DNA of 64,000 bases from Pseudobutyrivibrio xylanivorans DSM 14809 (GTDB lineage Bacteria > Bacillota > Clostridia > Lachnospirales > Lachnospiraceae), in the NCBI RefSeq assembly GCF_900141825.1, contig NZ_FQYQ01000002.1, positions 124,001 to 188,000 of the forward strand. Reading direction: 5' to 3'. Each line of letters starts with the position of its first letter. Position 1 is the first letter of the stretch. The notes under the pieces were generated by a model, which was not told the DNA's origin, ran no database searches, and was given only the letters and a program-made list of their open reading frames with translations. This document shows, piece by piece, positions 45,839-55,753 of this stretch. The position numbers and the translations under genes were made by a program.

Positions 45839-46486
45839 ATGATAGTTGATGAGAGATATACCACTTATTTGAATAGCCTTTATCCAGAGCTTAGCCCTGT
45901 GTTAAAGGAGATTCAAAAAGAAGCAATAGAATCCTTCGTTCCAATAATAAGACCGGAGACAGTTAATTTACTTCAGCTTCTTGTCAAGATGAACAGACCA
46001 AAACGAATATTGGAAGTTGGAGCTGCCGTTGGTTTTTCTGCAAATGTAATTGCGGAAGCGGCAGGAGATGATGTTACTATTACCACCATCGAAAATTATG
46101 AGCCTCGCATTCCTATCGCAAATGCGAATTTCAAGAGAACAGGCAGAGATAAGCAAATCACTCTTTTAGAGGGAGATGCCATGGAAATCTTACCTACTCT
46201 TGAAGGTCCATACGATTTCATTTTCATGGATGCGGCAAAAGGTCAGTACATTAATTTCTGGCCTGAAATAAAGAGGCTTATTGCTGATGATGGTTTAATT
46301 GTTACTGATAATGTATTACAGGATGGGGATATAATTGAGTCCAGGTACGCTATTACAAGACGTAATCGTACTATTCACAAGCGAATGAGAGATTATCTCT
46401 ACGAGCTGACTCACGATGAAGGTTTTACTACTACGATTCTTCCTCTGGGAGATGGCGTTAGTATCAGCGTGAAAGGAAAGAAATGA
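45839..46486 (+). CDS. SAM-dependent O-methyltransferase, probable TrmR
   Basis: This 215-residue enzyme has the class I SAM site ILEVGAAVGFSANVIAEAA, followed by FIFMDAAKGQYINFWPEI and VTDNVLQDG as in the caffeoyl-CoA-like group. In Bacillus the same context (yrrM, after IreB-ruvX-DUF1292 and before U32 peptidase genes) encodes TrmR, which methylates 5-hydroxyuridine at tRNA position 34. The four-base overlap with the U32 gene supports that reading. Confidence 0.8.
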   Translation: MIVDERYTTYLNSLYPELSPVLKEIQKEAIESFVPIIRPETVNLLQLLVKMNRPKRILEVGAAVGFSANVIAEAAGDDVTITTIENYEPRIPIANANFKRTGRDKQITLLEGDAMEILPTLEGPYDFIFMDAAKGQYINFWPEIKRLIADDGLIVTDNVLQDGDIIESRYAITRRNRTIHKRMRDYLYELTHDEGFTTTILPLGDGVSISVKGKK

Positions 46487-47715
46487 GAAATACAGAATTA
46501 TTAGTTCCTGCAAGCAGTCTTGAGGTACTTAAGGTTGCTGTTATTTATGGAGCAGATGCAGTTTTTATTGGTGGAGAAGTTTTTGGTCTTAGAGCTAAGG
46601 CAAAGAATTTTTCTAAAGAAGATATGATTGAGGGTGTAAAGTTTGCCCATGATCACGGTGTAAAGGTTCACGTTACTGTTAATATTTTAGCTCATAATAA
46701 TGACCTCGAGGGCGTTAGAGAGTATTTAAAGGAACTGAAGGAAATTGGTCCGGATGCTCTTATTATTGCAGACCCTGCAATCTTTATGATGGCTAAAGAG
46801 ATTTGTCCTGAAATCGAGCGTCATGTAAGTACTCAGGCAAATAATACAAACTATGGTACATATAAGTTCTGGTATGATTTAGGTGCATCAAGAGTTGTTT
46901 CTGCAAGAGAGCTTTCATTGGCGGAAATCAAAGAGATTAGAGCGAACATCCCTGACGATTTAGAGATAGAGTCATTCATTCATGGTGCAATGTGCATTTC
47001 TTATTCAGGAAGATGTCTTCTTTCAAATTATTTTACAGGTAGAGATGCGAATCAGGGTGCTTGCACACATCCATGCAGATGGAAGTATGCTGTTGTTGAA
47101 GAGCAGCGTCCAGGAGAGTATTTCCCTGTATATGAGAACGAGAGAGGGACATACATCTTCAATTCTAAGGACTTATGTATGATTGAACATATTCCTGACT
47201 TAATTGACGCTGGTATCGACAGCTTTAAGATTGAAGGCCGCATGAAGACTGCTCTTTATGTAGCAACAGTTGCCCGTACATATCGTAAGGCAATTGATGA
47301 TTACAAAGAGTCGCCTGAGAAATACGAGGCAAACCTTGATTGGTACAAGGAGCAGATTTCTGCATGTACATATCGTCAGTTTACAACTGGCTTCTATTAT
47401 GGAAAGCCATCTGAGGAATCTCAGATTTATGACAATAATACATACAATATTGGCTATACATACCTTGGCATCTGCGGGGCTCCTAATAGCGAGGGCTTTG
47501 TGGAGATTGAACAGAGAAATAAATTTTCAGTTGGCGAAACTATTGAAATTATGAAGCCAAACGGAGATAATGTAGAGGTAGAAGTATTAGGAATAAAGAA
47601 TGAAGATGGTGAGGATATGGAGAGTTGTCCACATCCAAAGCAGAAGCTTTTCATTAAGCTTAGCACTACACCAGAAGAGTTCGACATTCTTAGAAGAAAA
47701 GAAGAAGAAGCATAA
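46483..47715 (+). CDS. U32 peptidase-family protein, probable tRNA hydroxylase TrhP
   Basis: This 410-residue protein has ELLVPASSLEVLKVAVIYGADAVFIGG at the start, HGAMCISYSGRCLLSNYFTGRDANQGAC (Cys-rich U32 signature, in parts) and IDSFKIEGRMKTALYVA. U32 proteins of this type make 5-hydroxyuridine at tRNA position 34 with prephenate as donor, the step before TrmR. It is one gene here, where Bacillus has two (yrrN, yrrO). Confidence 0.82.
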   Translation: MRNTELLVPASSLEVLKVAVIYGADAVFIGGEVFGLRAKAKNFSKEDMIEGVKFAHDHGVKVHVTVNILAHNNDLEGVREYLKELKEIGPDALIIADPAIFMMAKEICPEIERHVSTQANNTNYGTYKFWYDLGASRVVSARELSLAEIKEIRANIPDDLEIESFIHGAMCISYSGRCLLSNYFTGRDANQGACTHPCRWKYAVVEEQRPGEYFPVYENERGTYIFNSKDLCMIEHIPDLIDAGIDSFKIEGRMKTALYVATVARTYRKAIDDYKESPEKYEANLDWYKEQISACTYRQFTTGFYYGKPSEESQIYDNNTYNIGYTYLGICGAPNSEGFVEIEQRNKFSVGETIEIMKPNGDNVEVEVLGIKNEDGEDMESCPHPKQKLFIKLSTTPEEFDILRRKEEEA

Positions 47716-47735
47716 GTTAAAACAAGGAGAATACA

Positions 47736-48788
47736 ATGGCAGAAAAATATGTTGCTTATGTGGGTACCTATACACACGAGACAAGCGTTGGTATCTATGT
47801 TTATGATGTTAATCCTGACACAGGACTACTTACTGAGCAGAGCGTTGCTCCAATTAATAATCCTTCGGATATTATTAATTCTCACGATAACAAATTCCTT
47901 TATTCAATTGCTGATGAAGGTGTTGCAGCTTTCAAGATTCTTGAAAACGGTGATCTTGAGAAGATGAATCAGGAGTGGGTTGGAGGCATGCGTGGTTGCA
48001 ATCTCTGCGTTGATTCTCAGAATAGATATTTATTCGTAGCTGGCTATCACGATGGCCGAGTTACTATGATGAAGCTTAATGAAGATGGAAGTATTAATGG
48101 TATCGCTGACGGTATCTTCCACCAGGGTATTGGAAAGTCAGTTGCTGACAGACCTTTATATCCACATTGTACATGCGTTGAGCTTACTCCAGAGGAGAAG
48201 TATCTTTGTGTTGTAGAGAATGGTCTTCATCAGATTAAAATCTACGAGGTAGATTACGAGGCTGGAAAGCTTCACCTTGCAGACATCATCAGATGTCCAA
48301 TGGGTTCAGCTCCACTTAAGATGAAGTTCTCTCACGACGGACAGTATGCATATGTTATTACAGAGATGTCAAACGAGATTCTCGTTTATGATTATCATAT
48401 CATTGGAGATCGTCCTGATTTCGAGAACATCCAGACAGTTTCATTACTTGTAGGTGTTGATGAGGAAATCTCTACAGGAACTAATATTAAGTTTGGTGAT
48501 GATGATAAATATTTATACGCAAGTGTAGATGGCCTTAATGCTGTTTGTATGTATGAGAGAAATGTTAGATCTGGAAAGATTGAATACTTCTCACACAATT
48601 TTATAAGCGGCGATTATCCAAAGAGCTTTGCAGTTCTTCCAAAGGATAAGTATTTTGTATCACTTAACCATGATACAAATGAAATCCGAAGCTTTACAAT
48701 TGATAAGAAGACTGGTCATTCTCTTATGCAGAATCCACCAATCAAAATTGCTAAGCCAAACAGTATTGTAATTGTAAAGATTAAATAG
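47736..48788 (+). CDS. Lactonase family beta-propeller protein
   Basis: This 350-residue protein has repeated strands of a seven-bladed propeller (YVGTYTHETSVGIYVYDV, FLYSIADEGVAAFKI, YAYVITEMSNEILVYDY, KYFVSLNHDTNEIRSF). This is the family of bacterial 6-phosphogluconolactonase (Pgl) and muconate lactonising enzyme. The substrate is not proven. AAGGAG precedes the ATG. It may be the last gene of the trmR-trhP transcript. Confidence 0.8.
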   Translation: MAEKYVAYVGTYTHETSVGIYVYDVNPDTGLLTEQSVAPINNPSDIINSHDNKFLYSIADEGVAAFKILENGDLEKMNQEWVGGMRGCNLCVDSQNRYLFVAGYHDGRVTMMKLNEDGSINGIADGIFHQGIGKSVADRPLYPHCTCVELTPEEKYLCVVENGLHQIKIYEVDYEAGKLHLADIIRCPMGSAPLKMKFSHDGQYAYVITEMSNEILVYDYHIIGDRPDFENIQTVSLLVGVDEEISTGTNIKFGDDDKYLYASVDGLNAVCMYERNVRSGKIEYFSHNFISGDYPKSFAVLPKDKYFVSLNHDTNEIRSFTIDKKTGHSLMQNPPIKIAKPNSIVIVKIK

Positions 48789-48798
48789 GAGTGGTTCA

Positions 48799-48823
48799 GG
48801 GGCTGTTAATGTCAGCCCCTTTC
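48799..48823 (+). terminator. Terminator after the lactonase gene
   Basis: GGGGCTG, loop ttaatgt, CAGCCCC, then TTTCTTT. Confidence 0.8.
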
Positions 48824-48861
48824 TTTACTATATAGGGTTTCTTTTTTAGGAGGGCATCATT

Positions 48862-49956
48862 ATGGCAGGTTCAACATTTGGTAATAGAATTTCAATCACT
48901 ACTTGGGGAGAATCCCACGGGGCAGCTCTTGGGGTTGTTATAGATGGTTTTCCAGCTGGTCTTAAGCTTTGTGCTGCAGATATTCAGATGTATTTGGACA
49001 GAAGAAAGCCAGGACAGTCAAAATTTACTACAGCCCGAGCAGAGGGCGATGAGGTTGAGATTCTTTCGGGAGTATTCGAAGGACGTACTACAGGCACTCC
49101 AATTTCTCTTATGGTTAGAAATAATGATCAGCACTCAAAGGATTATGGCGATATAGCTACTACCTATAGACCTGGTCATGCTGATTTTGGCTTCCATGAG
49201 AAATTTGGATTTAGAGATTACCGAGGAGGTGGCCGCTCTTCAGGTAGAGAGACTATCGGACGTGTAGCCGCTGGCGCAATTTGTGCAAAGCTTTTAAGAG
49301 AACTTGGCATTGAAGTGTTCGCATATACGAAATCAATTGGTGATATCACTATATCTGATTTCGAATTAGGCTACAGAGATCAGAATCCTCTTGCTATGCC
49401 AGATTCAAAGGCTGCAGATGATGCTGCTGAATATTTAGCTGCGTGTATGCTTAATAACGACAGTGCAGGTGGTGTTATTGAATGTGTAATTACAGGTGTT
49501 CCTGCTGGAATAGGTGATCCTGTATTTGATAAGCTGGATGCAAAGCTTGCACAGGCGGTTGTTTCTATCGGAGCTGTTAAGGGTGTAGAAATCGGCGATG
49601 GTTTTAAGGCTTCCAAAAATGTAGGAAGCTTGAATAATGATGAGTTTGAAATGAACTGTGAAAAGGTAGTAAAGGCTACTAACCATAGTGGTGGCATCTT
49701 AGGCGGTATCTCTGATGGTGATGACATTATTCTCAGAGCTGCAATAAAGCCTACTCCATCCATTTCAAAGATGCAGCACACAGTTAACGAGGCTGGAGAA
49801 GAGGTTGATATAGAAATACATGGTCGTCACGATCCTATAATTGTTCCTAGAGCAGTAGTTGTTGTGGAGGCTATGTGTGCGATTACAGTTTGTGATGCTT
49901 TGCTTGGTCATATGACTGACAGAGTTGAGTATATTAAGGAGTTTTATAAGAATTGA
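48862..49956 (+). CDS. aroC: Chorismate synthase
   Basis: This 364-residue enzyme makes chorismate from EPSP with reduced FMN. Diagnostic parts are GNRISITTWGESHGAALG, YRPGHADFGFHEKFGFRDYRGGGRSSGRET (in parts) and a late RHDPIIVPRAVVV. Its product feeds prephenate, which is used by the TrhP-like enzyme nearby. AGGAGG precedes the ATG. The stop overlaps the tgt start. Confidence 0.95.
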   Translation: MAGSTFGNRISITTWGESHGAALGVVIDGFPAGLKLCAADIQMYLDRRKPGQSKFTTARAEGDEVEILSGVFEGRTTGTPISLMVRNNDQHSKDYGDIATTYRPGHADFGFHEKFGFRDYRGGGRSSGRETIGRVAAGAICAKLLRELGIEVFAYTKSIGDITISDFELGYRDQNPLAMPDSKAADDAAEYLAACMLNNDSAGGVIECVITGVPAGIGDPVFDKLDAKLAQAVVSIGAVKGVEIGDGFKASKNVGSLNNDEFEMNCEKVVKATNHSGGILGGISDGDDIILRAAIKPTPSISKMQHTVNEAGEEVDIEIHGRHDPIIVPRAVVVVEAMCAITVCDALLGHMTDRVEYIKEFYKN

Positions 49957-51089
49957 AATACGAGTTATTAAAGACAGAGGGAAGAGCAAAAAGGGGACGT
50001 TTTCACACAGTACACGGTGTTATTGAGACACCTGTATTTATGAATGTTGGAACAGTTGCTGCCATTAAGGGGGCTGTTTCTACTGATGATTTACGTGAGA
50101 TTAAATGTCAGGTTGAGCTTTCTAATACTTATCATCTTCATGTTAGAACAGGTGATAAGCTTATTAAGGAGCTTGGCGGTCTTCATAAATTTATGAATTG
50201 GGACAGACCAATCCTTACAGATTCAGGCGGATTTCAGGTATTTTCTTTAGCTGGTATCAGAAAGATTAAGGAAGAGGGCGTTACCTTTAATTCTCATATT
50301 GATGGTCGCAAGATTTTTATGGGACCAGAGGAGTCTATGCAGATTCAGTCAAATCTTGGATCTACAATCGCCATGGCATTTGATGAATGTCCACCAGCAC
50401 TTGCAGAACGTAAATACGTAGAGGATTCTGTAGCACGTACTACAAGATGGCTTTATCGCTGTAAGGAAGAGATGGCTCGTCTAAATAGCCTTGAAAAAAC
50501 AATCAATAAGGAACAGCTTCTTTTCGGTATTAACCAGGGTGCTGTTTTCAATGATATCAGAATAGAACATGCAAAGATTATTTCTGAGCTTGATTTACCT
50601 GGATATGCAGTAGGAGGTCTTGCTGTAGGTGAGAGCCATGAACAGATGTATGACGTTTTGGATCATGTAGTTCCTTATCTTCCACAGAACAAGCCTACTT
50701 ACCTGATGGGCGTTGGTACACCAGCAAACATTTTGGAAGCAGTTGATCGAGGTGTAGATTTCTTCGACTGTGTATATCCTAGCCGTAATGGTCGTCACGG
50801 TCACGTATATACAAACCATGGAAAGCTTAATCTTTTCAATCAGAAATTTGAGAAGGATATGCGTCCAATTGAGGAAGGCTGTGGATGTCCTACATGCCGT
50901 TCATACTCTAGAGCATACGTACGTCACTTGCTTAAGGCAAAGGAAATGCTTGGAATGAGACTTTGTGTATTACATAATCTTTATTTCTATAACACAATGA
51001 TGGAAGAGATTAGAGATGCACTTGATGCTGGAGAGTTTGCAGCTTATAAGAAGCGCAAATTAGATTCAATGGCTCAGGGACAGGATTAA
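49953..51089 (+). CDS. tgt: tRNA-guanine transglycosylase
   Basis: This 378-residue enzyme replaces G34 with preQ1 in queuosine tRNAs. It shows LTDSGGFQVFSLAG (substrate pocket), FDCVYPSRNGRHGHVYT (catalytic Asp near DFFDCVYP) and the zinc site CGCPTCRSYSRAYVRHL. A TTG start (49953) overlaps the aroC TGA. Confidence 0.95.
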   Translation: MKYELLKTEGRAKRGRFHTVHGVIETPVFMNVGTVAAIKGAVSTDDLREIKCQVELSNTYHLHVRTGDKLIKELGGLHKFMNWDRPILTDSGGFQVFSLAGIRKIKEEGVTFNSHIDGRKIFMGPEESMQIQSNLGSTIAMAFDECPPALAERKYVEDSVARTTRWLYRCKEEMARLNSLEKTINKEQLLFGINQGAVFNDIRIEHAKIISELDLPGYAVGGLAVGESHEQMYDVLDHVVPYLPQNKPTYLMGVGTPANILEAVDRGVDFFDCVYPSRNGRHGHVYTNHGKLNLFNQKFEKDMRPIEEGCGCPTCRSYSRAYVRHLLKAKEMLGMRLCVLHNLYFYNTMMEEIRDALDAGEFAAYKKRKLDSMAQGQD

Positions 51090-51120
51090 TCTTAAATATT
51101 TATTAATTAGCCTTTTTTTC

Positions 51121-51149
51121 TTGCCTAAGTTGAGAAATTTAGATAAAAT
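51121..51149 (+). promoter_or_regulatory. Promoter of yajC
   Basis: TTGCCT, 17 bases, TAAAAT. A small GTGG/CCAC hairpin follows before the AGGAGG ribosome site. Confidence 0.55.
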
Positions 51150-51196
51150 TAATTTCAGTGATTTGTGGTTCGGCCACGTAGTAGGAGGATAACTTA

Positions 51197-51496
51197 ATGA
51201 ATAGTTCAATTAGCTTAATTATTTGGGTAGTAGTACTTTTCGTATTCATGTATTTCTTCATGATTCGCCCACAGCAGAAGGAGCAGAAAGAAAAGACTGC
51301 AATGATGTCATCTCTTTCAGTAGGAGATACAATTCTTACAACAAGCGGTTTTTATGGTGTTATTATTGCTATTCCTGATGATTCTACAGTTATCGTAGAG
51401 TTCGGAAGCAACAAGAACTGCCGCATCCCTATGACAAAGAACGCTATTGCACAGGTTGAGAAGCCTGAGGATGCTGTTAAGACTACAGAGAAATAA
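51197..51496 (+). CDS. yajC: Preprotein translocase subunit YajC
   Basis: This 99-residue protein has one membrane segment (residues 5-24), then the family motif FMIRPQQKEQKEK and VGDTILTTSGFYGVI. It joins SecDF in the Sec complex. Position after tgt is classical, but secD and secF do not follow here. Confidence 0.92.
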   Translation: MNSSISLIIWVVVLFVFMYFFMIRPQQKEQKEKTAMMSSLSVGDTILTTSGFYGVIIAIPDDSTVIVEFGSNKNCRIPMTKNAIAQVEKPEDAVKTTEK

Positions 51497-51511
51497 TTAA
51501 AATGATTTTAA

Positions 51512-51548
51512 AATAGGGATTTGGCTTTTGACCAAATCCCTATTTTTT
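51512..51548. terminator. Shared terminator of yajC and the convergent membrane gene
   Basis: AATAGGGATTTGG (51512-51524) pairs with CCAAATCCCTATT (51532-51544). A run of T follows. The last bases touch the convergent gene's stop region. Confidence 0.88.
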
Positions 51549-52410
51549 ATTCTTTCTTTTTATGTCTTAAGAATTCTGAACCCTTCTCAAGCAAAGCCTT
51601 GGTTGAGGCTACAGGGTGTGTGAATTTTGCAATATGTCTAAACTGTCCACGCTGAGTCTCTGTGGCATTTAATACCCATTGCTTAACAGCTTCAGTAGAA
51701 AGCTGTTCTTTTATTTCAGCAAGCTTTTCTGCATTTAATTCCTTTTTCATAAGAGCTGCTTCTTTCTTTACTGCAGCTTTTTCAATTCTGGCAATTTTTG
51801 ATTCTTCTAAGTTAGTCTGTAGTGCAGCGACTCTTTCAGCCATCTGATTGTTAATCTGCTCGTTTATTCTTTCGAAATCCTTAGCAAATGTTGTAAGAGC
51901 TGATATTGTAAGTGCCATATCCATGCCAAAGAGAAACATGAATATTAGGGCTAATAGCTCAATTACAAAAGAAGGAAATAGTGCTATAAGCTCAACTATT
52001 GGTGGAATTATGATTTGTGTAACCAGGATTCCAGCAAACCCAAAACAAAGTGTGAAAATAAGGCAAACTCTTCCGTTAATATTTAATGGAAAATCCGAAT
52101 AATCCCACCATCTGGCGTGGAATCTTTTTTCCAAAACATATGAAGTCCCATATTCTAGGAAAAATGAACCAACGGCACAGCCTATAAAAACTGTGAGATA
52201 TGATGGTTCGCACGAGGTGCAATAGATAGGTAAATCTATGAAAAGTATCTGCGCCAGAGTGGCACCGACTCCGTATAGTGGAATGCATGGACCATAAAGA
52301 AATCCTCGATTTTCCCATGTCTTTTCGTGAATAGTACAGTAGCATGTCTCGTATATCCAGCCCAGAAAACTGTATATAATGAAATATAGAAAATATCTGC
52401 AGATAATCAT
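51547..52410 (-). CDS. Putative ABC-transporter permease-type membrane protein (CmpB-like)
   Basis: This 287-residue protein has five or so membrane segments in residues 1-175, starting YFLYFIIYSFLGWIYETCYC and RGFLYGPCIPLYGVGA, the pattern of the PF06541 putative ABC permease family. A charged helical tail of ~110 residues (coiled coil rich in Glu, Lys, Ala) follows. No ATPase is adjacent. Function unknown. GGAGGGA precedes the ATG. Confidence 0.72.
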   Translation of the reverse strand: MIICRYFLYFIIYSFLGWIYETCYCTIHEKTWENRGFLYGPCIPLYGVGATLAQILFIDLPIYCTSCEPSYLTVFIGCAVGSFFLEYGTSYVLEKRFHARWWDYSDFPLNINGRVCLIFTLCFGFAGILVTQIIIPPIVELIALFPSFVIELLALIFMFLFGMDMALTISALTTFAKDFERINEQINNQMAERVAALQTNLEESKIARIEKAAVKKEAALMKKELNAEKLAEIKEQLSTEAVKQWVLNATETQRGQFRHIAKFTHPVASTKALLEKGSEFLRHKKKE

Positions 52411-52550
52411 TATTCTGTCCCTCCGATACTTTAGTATAAAATAAGTGAGGTGAAAATTAAAGAATAACAGGGATTGTTCATAGTTATTTACGATTTTAAT
52501 GATATATTTAAACTAGCCGAAAGTATGTAGTTTTTTGGGTGGTGGTTTTT

Positions 52551-53072
52551 ATGTTAGGTATTAATTCTATTGGGCAAAATCCATACGTTAATAGCCCATC
52601 TATGGATTTATCTAATTATGGTTCCTCAAAAGTTGCAGACGAATTAAAGGCCGAAGGTAAAAGTACTGATTTAGCAAAGAATTATGCTTCTGAACGTGCA
52701 GCTAAAAGAGCGGGGGTTATTGAATGTGAGACCTGTGCCAGCCGTAAATATCAGGATGGCAGTGATGAGCAGGTTTCTTTTAAGTCTGCCCAGCATATTT
52801 CACCAAGAGCAGCAGCTGCCAGGGTAAGAGGTCACGAGGCTGAACACGTTAGTAATGCATATGATAAGGCAAAAGAGAAGGGTGGAAAGGTGCTTAATGC
52901 CACTGTATCCATTCATACTGCCGTATGTCCAGAGTGTGGCAGGACATATGTTTCCGGTGGAACAACACATACTCAAATTAAGTATCCAAATGAGGAGAAT
53001 CCATATCAGAAAAACAGGAAAAATGCAGATGGCGGATTGCTTGCAGGAATGAATTTCGACGCAGAGGTTTAA
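52551..53072 (+). CDS. Small HExxH metal-binding protein, SprA-like
   Basis: This protein of about 173 residues has no signal peptide. It holds the zinc-protease-type motif RGHEAEHVSNA near residue 105, two Cys pairs (CETCASRKY and CPECGRTYV) and a Ser/Asn-rich start. It resembles the SprA-related family, but the function is unproven. The ATG at 52551 follows GGGTGGTGG. It stands alone between two promoters. Confidence 0.55.
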   Translation: MLGINSIGQNPYVNSPSMDLSNYGSSKVADELKAEGKSTDLAKNYASERAAKRAGVIECETCASRKYQDGSDEQVSFKSAQHISPRAAAARVRGHEAEHVSNAYDKAKEKGGKVLNATVSIHTAVCPECGRTYVSGGTTHTQIKYPNEENPYQKNRKNADGGLLAGMNFDAEV

Positions 53073-53107
53073 TGGGAGTCTTTTTTTATAAAAGTGTGTA
53101 TTAACTA

Positions 53108-53137
53108 TTGAAAATAATAGGGTTCCTGTGATATACT
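53108..53137 (+). promoter_or_regulatory. Promoter of secG-rnr
   Basis: TTGAAA, 18 bases, TATACT with extended TG. A GTTGCG/CGTAAC stem sits in the leader at 53145-53161. Confidence 0.7.
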
Positions 53138-53183
53138 TCATTTGTTGCGTGAAGCGTAACACTTTTTCTATTAGGAGGAAATT

Positions 53184-53426
53184 ATGCAAGCATTAAAGTA
53201 TGTTCTTATTATATTATTAATCGTCATTTGTGTGGCACTTACAGTTATCATTCTTTTCCAGGAGGGCAAGCAGAACGGACTTGGTTCTTTATCAGGCCAG
53301 CAGTTCGATTCATACTGGAGCCGTAATAAGGGACGTTCACGCGAGGGCTTATTAGTTAAGCTTACAAGCGTATGTGTAATCCTTTTCTTCGTGCTTTCTG
53401 CTGTTCTTAATATTGGTAGCTTCTAG
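53184..53426 (+). CDS. secG: Preprotein translocase subunit SecG
   Basis: This 80-residue protein has two membrane segments around a short loop with GKQNGLGSLSGQQFDSYW, the SecG pattern. It stabilises the SecYEG channel. The order secG-rnr-smpB-ssrA is conserved in Firmicutes. Confidence 0.92.
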   Translation: MQALKYVLIILLIVICVALTVIILFQEGKQNGLGSLSGQQFDSYWSRNKGRSREGLLVKLTSVCVILFFVLSAVLNIGSF

Positions 53427-53442
53427 GATTAAGTTTTTAATT

Positions 53443-53464
53443 GCCACCCGTATGGGTGGCTTTT
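53443..53464 (+). terminator. Terminator or attenuator after secG
   Basis: GCCACCC, loop gtat, GGGTGGC, TTTT. Only four T, so read-through into rnr is likely. Confidence 0.7.
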
Positions 53465-53495
53465 CGTATTTATAAGAGTTTTATTTAGGAGGAAT

Positions 53496-55751
53496 ATGAA
53501 AGATTTCGATAAGCAGAGACACTTTTTAATGGACGTTTTTAAAAGTCCAGCATATATACCGATGAAGAAGAAAGACCTTGAGATTCTTTTAGATGTTGAG
53601 AAGGACAAAAGGGCTGAATTCGCAGAGGTTTTACAGGATTTAGTTGATGATGGTCAGGTAGAGATTACAAAGCGTGGTAAGTATCAGATTCCTGAGAATC
53701 GTCCTAAGTTTATCAAGACTAAGGATCATAGGTCAAAGAAGGCTACAAAAGCTGAGACTGCAACAAAGAAGCAGTCCCTTAATCAGGTGGCAAAGCGTGC
53801 TAACAGACCATCAAATGATAATATCGAGCCAGATATCATTGGAAGATTTATTTCACATAAGGATGGTTTCGGTTTCATAGAGGTCGAAGGCCAGGAAGAA
53901 GATTACTTCGTTGGAAGAGATAATACCGGTTTTGCTATGCAGGACGATATCGTTGCTGCTGTACTTACATTTGGTGCGTCAGGTAAGCGCCAGGAGGCAC
54001 GTGTAATAAGGATCATTACTCACGGTTTTTCTGATGTTGTAGGTACTTACGAAGATAGCGGTACATTTGGCTTTGTTGTCGCAGATAGCCAGAAGATGCT
54101 TAGGGATATTTTTATTCCATCTGGAAAAAGCATGGGTGCTGTTTCCGGACATAAGGTGGTATGTCACATTGATGATTACGGCGATGATGACCACAAGCCA
54201 GAGGGGCATATTACAGAGATTCTTGGTCATAAGAATGATCCAGGAGTAGATATCCTTTCAATCGTAAAGGCATTTGGCATTACAACTGAGTTCCCTGATA
54301 AGGTTATCAAGCAGGCATCCACTGTAGCTAAGCCAGTTTCTGAAGCTGATATGGCTGGAAGAAATGACATAAGAGATTTGTGTGTTGTTACTATTGACGG
54401 TGAGGATACAAAAGATATTGATGATGGCGTTTCACTTGTTATGGATGGTGACAATTATGTCCTTGGCGTTCATATTGCAGACGTTACTAATTATGTTCAG
54501 GAGTCATCGGCACTTGATGTGGAGGCACTGAAGCGAGGCACTTCCGTATATCTTGCAGACCGAGTTATTCCGATGCTTCCTCACACATTATCAAATGGCA
54601 TGTGTTCACTTAACGAGGGCGAGGACCGACTTGCTCTTTCATGTATCATGACATTTGATAAGAAGGGTAATCTTGTAGATCATGAGATTTGCGAATCAGT
54701 AATCCACAGCAATCACCGCATGACATATACAAGCGTTTATGCCATAATGACTGGTGACGCTGAGGAGCGTGAAAAGTACGCTGATGTGGCCGAGATGATT
54801 GATAACATGGCAGAGCTTTCAAAGATTCTTCGTGCTAAGCGTAAAAAGAGAGGTTCTATAGATTTTGATTTCCCAGAGACTCACATTCTTATTGATGAAA
54901 ATGGAAAGGTAATAGGTCTTGCACCATACGAGAGAAATGATGCCCATAAGCTTATTGAGGATTTCATGCTTGCAGCTAATGAGACAGTTGCAGAGCATTT
55001 CAATCTTATGGAATCACCATTTGTATATCGTGTCCACGGGGCACCAGAACCAGAGAAGATTCAATCTTTAGGTAAGTTCCTTGGAGCCTGCGGTTATTCA
55101 CTTAAGGGTAATAAGGAAAGCATTCATCCAAAGGAAATCCAGAAGATGTTAGATTCTTTGAAGGGTCATGAGGATGAGGCAGTCATCACAAAGATGACGC
55201 TTCGCAGTATGCAACAAGCCAGATATGATACAGAGTGCAAGGGACATTTCGGCCTTGCAGCTAAGTATTATTGTCACTTTACTTCGCCTATACGAAGATA
55301 TCCTGATTTGCAGATTCATAGAATCATTAAGGATCACCTGCGTGGTCGTATGAATGAGCGTAAGATTTCTCACTACGAGTCAATCCTTCCACAGGTGGCT
55401 CTCGACACTAGTAAGCTTGAGCGTCGAGCTGAGGATTGTGAGCGTGAGGTAGATAAGCTTAAGATGGTTCAATACATGAAGGAATTCATTGGACAGACAT
55501 TCCAAGGCAGTATTTCTTCAATTACAGGTTGGGGAATGTATGTTGAGCTCGAGAACACGGTGGAGGGACTTGTTCATGTATCTACGCTCTATGATGATCA
55601 CTATGAATTCATCGAAGAGAATCTCACACTTGTGGGCGAGTGTACAGGCCGTATCTTTAAGCTTGGTCAGCCAGTCACTGTAGTATTAGACAGTGTGGAC
55701 GAGCAGGCCCGTACGATAGATTTTATACTAGAAGAATTTCAGAGGTTTTAA
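53496..55751 (+). CDS. rnr: Ribonuclease R
   Basis: This 751-residue 3'-5' exonuclease has an N-terminal winged-helix part, cold-shock OB domains ([18 protein letters not shown]), the RNB core ([16 protein letters not shown] with the metal Asp residues, then [19 protein letters not shown]) and an S1 end ([15 protein letters not shown]). It degrades structured RNA and works with tmRNA-SmpB. A basic Lys-rich stretch lies near residue 75-105. AGGAGG precedes the ATG. Confidence 0.95.
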   Translation: MKDFDKQRHFLMDVFKSPAYIPMKKKDLEILLDVEKDKRAEFAEVLQDLVDDGQVEITKRGKYQIPENRPKFIKTKDHRSKKATKAETATKKQSLNQVAKRANRPSNDNIEPDIIGRFISHKDGFGFIEVEGQEEDYFVGRDNTGFAMQDDIVAAVLTFGASGKRQEARVIRIITHGFSDVVGTYEDSGTFGFVVADSQKMLRDIFIPSGKSMGAVSGHKVVCHIDDYGDDDHKPEGHITEILGHKNDPGVDILSIVKAFGITTEFPDKVIKQASTVAKPVSEADMAGRNDIRDLCVVTIDGEDTKDIDDGVSLVMDGDNYVLGVHIADVTNYVQESSALDVEALKRGTSVYLADRVIPMLPHTLSNGMCSLNEGEDRLALSCIMTFDKKGNLVDHEICESVIHSNHRMTYTSVYAIMTGDAEEREKYADVAEMIDNMAELSKILRAKRKKRGSIDFDFPETHILIDENGKVIGLAPYERNDAHKLIEDFMLAANETVAEHFNLMESPFVYRVHGAPEPEKIQSLGKFLGACGYSLKGNKESIHPKEIQKMLDSLKGHEDEAVITKMTLRSMQQARYDTECKGHFGLAAKYYCHFTSPIRRYPDLQIHRIIKDHLRGRMNERKISHYESILPQVALDTSKLERRAEDCEREVDKLKMVQYMKEFIGQTFQGSISSITGWGMYVELENTVEGLVHVSTLYDDHYEFIEENLTLVGECTGRIFKLGQPVTVVLDSVDEQARTIDFILEEFQRF

Positions 55752-55753
55752 AC

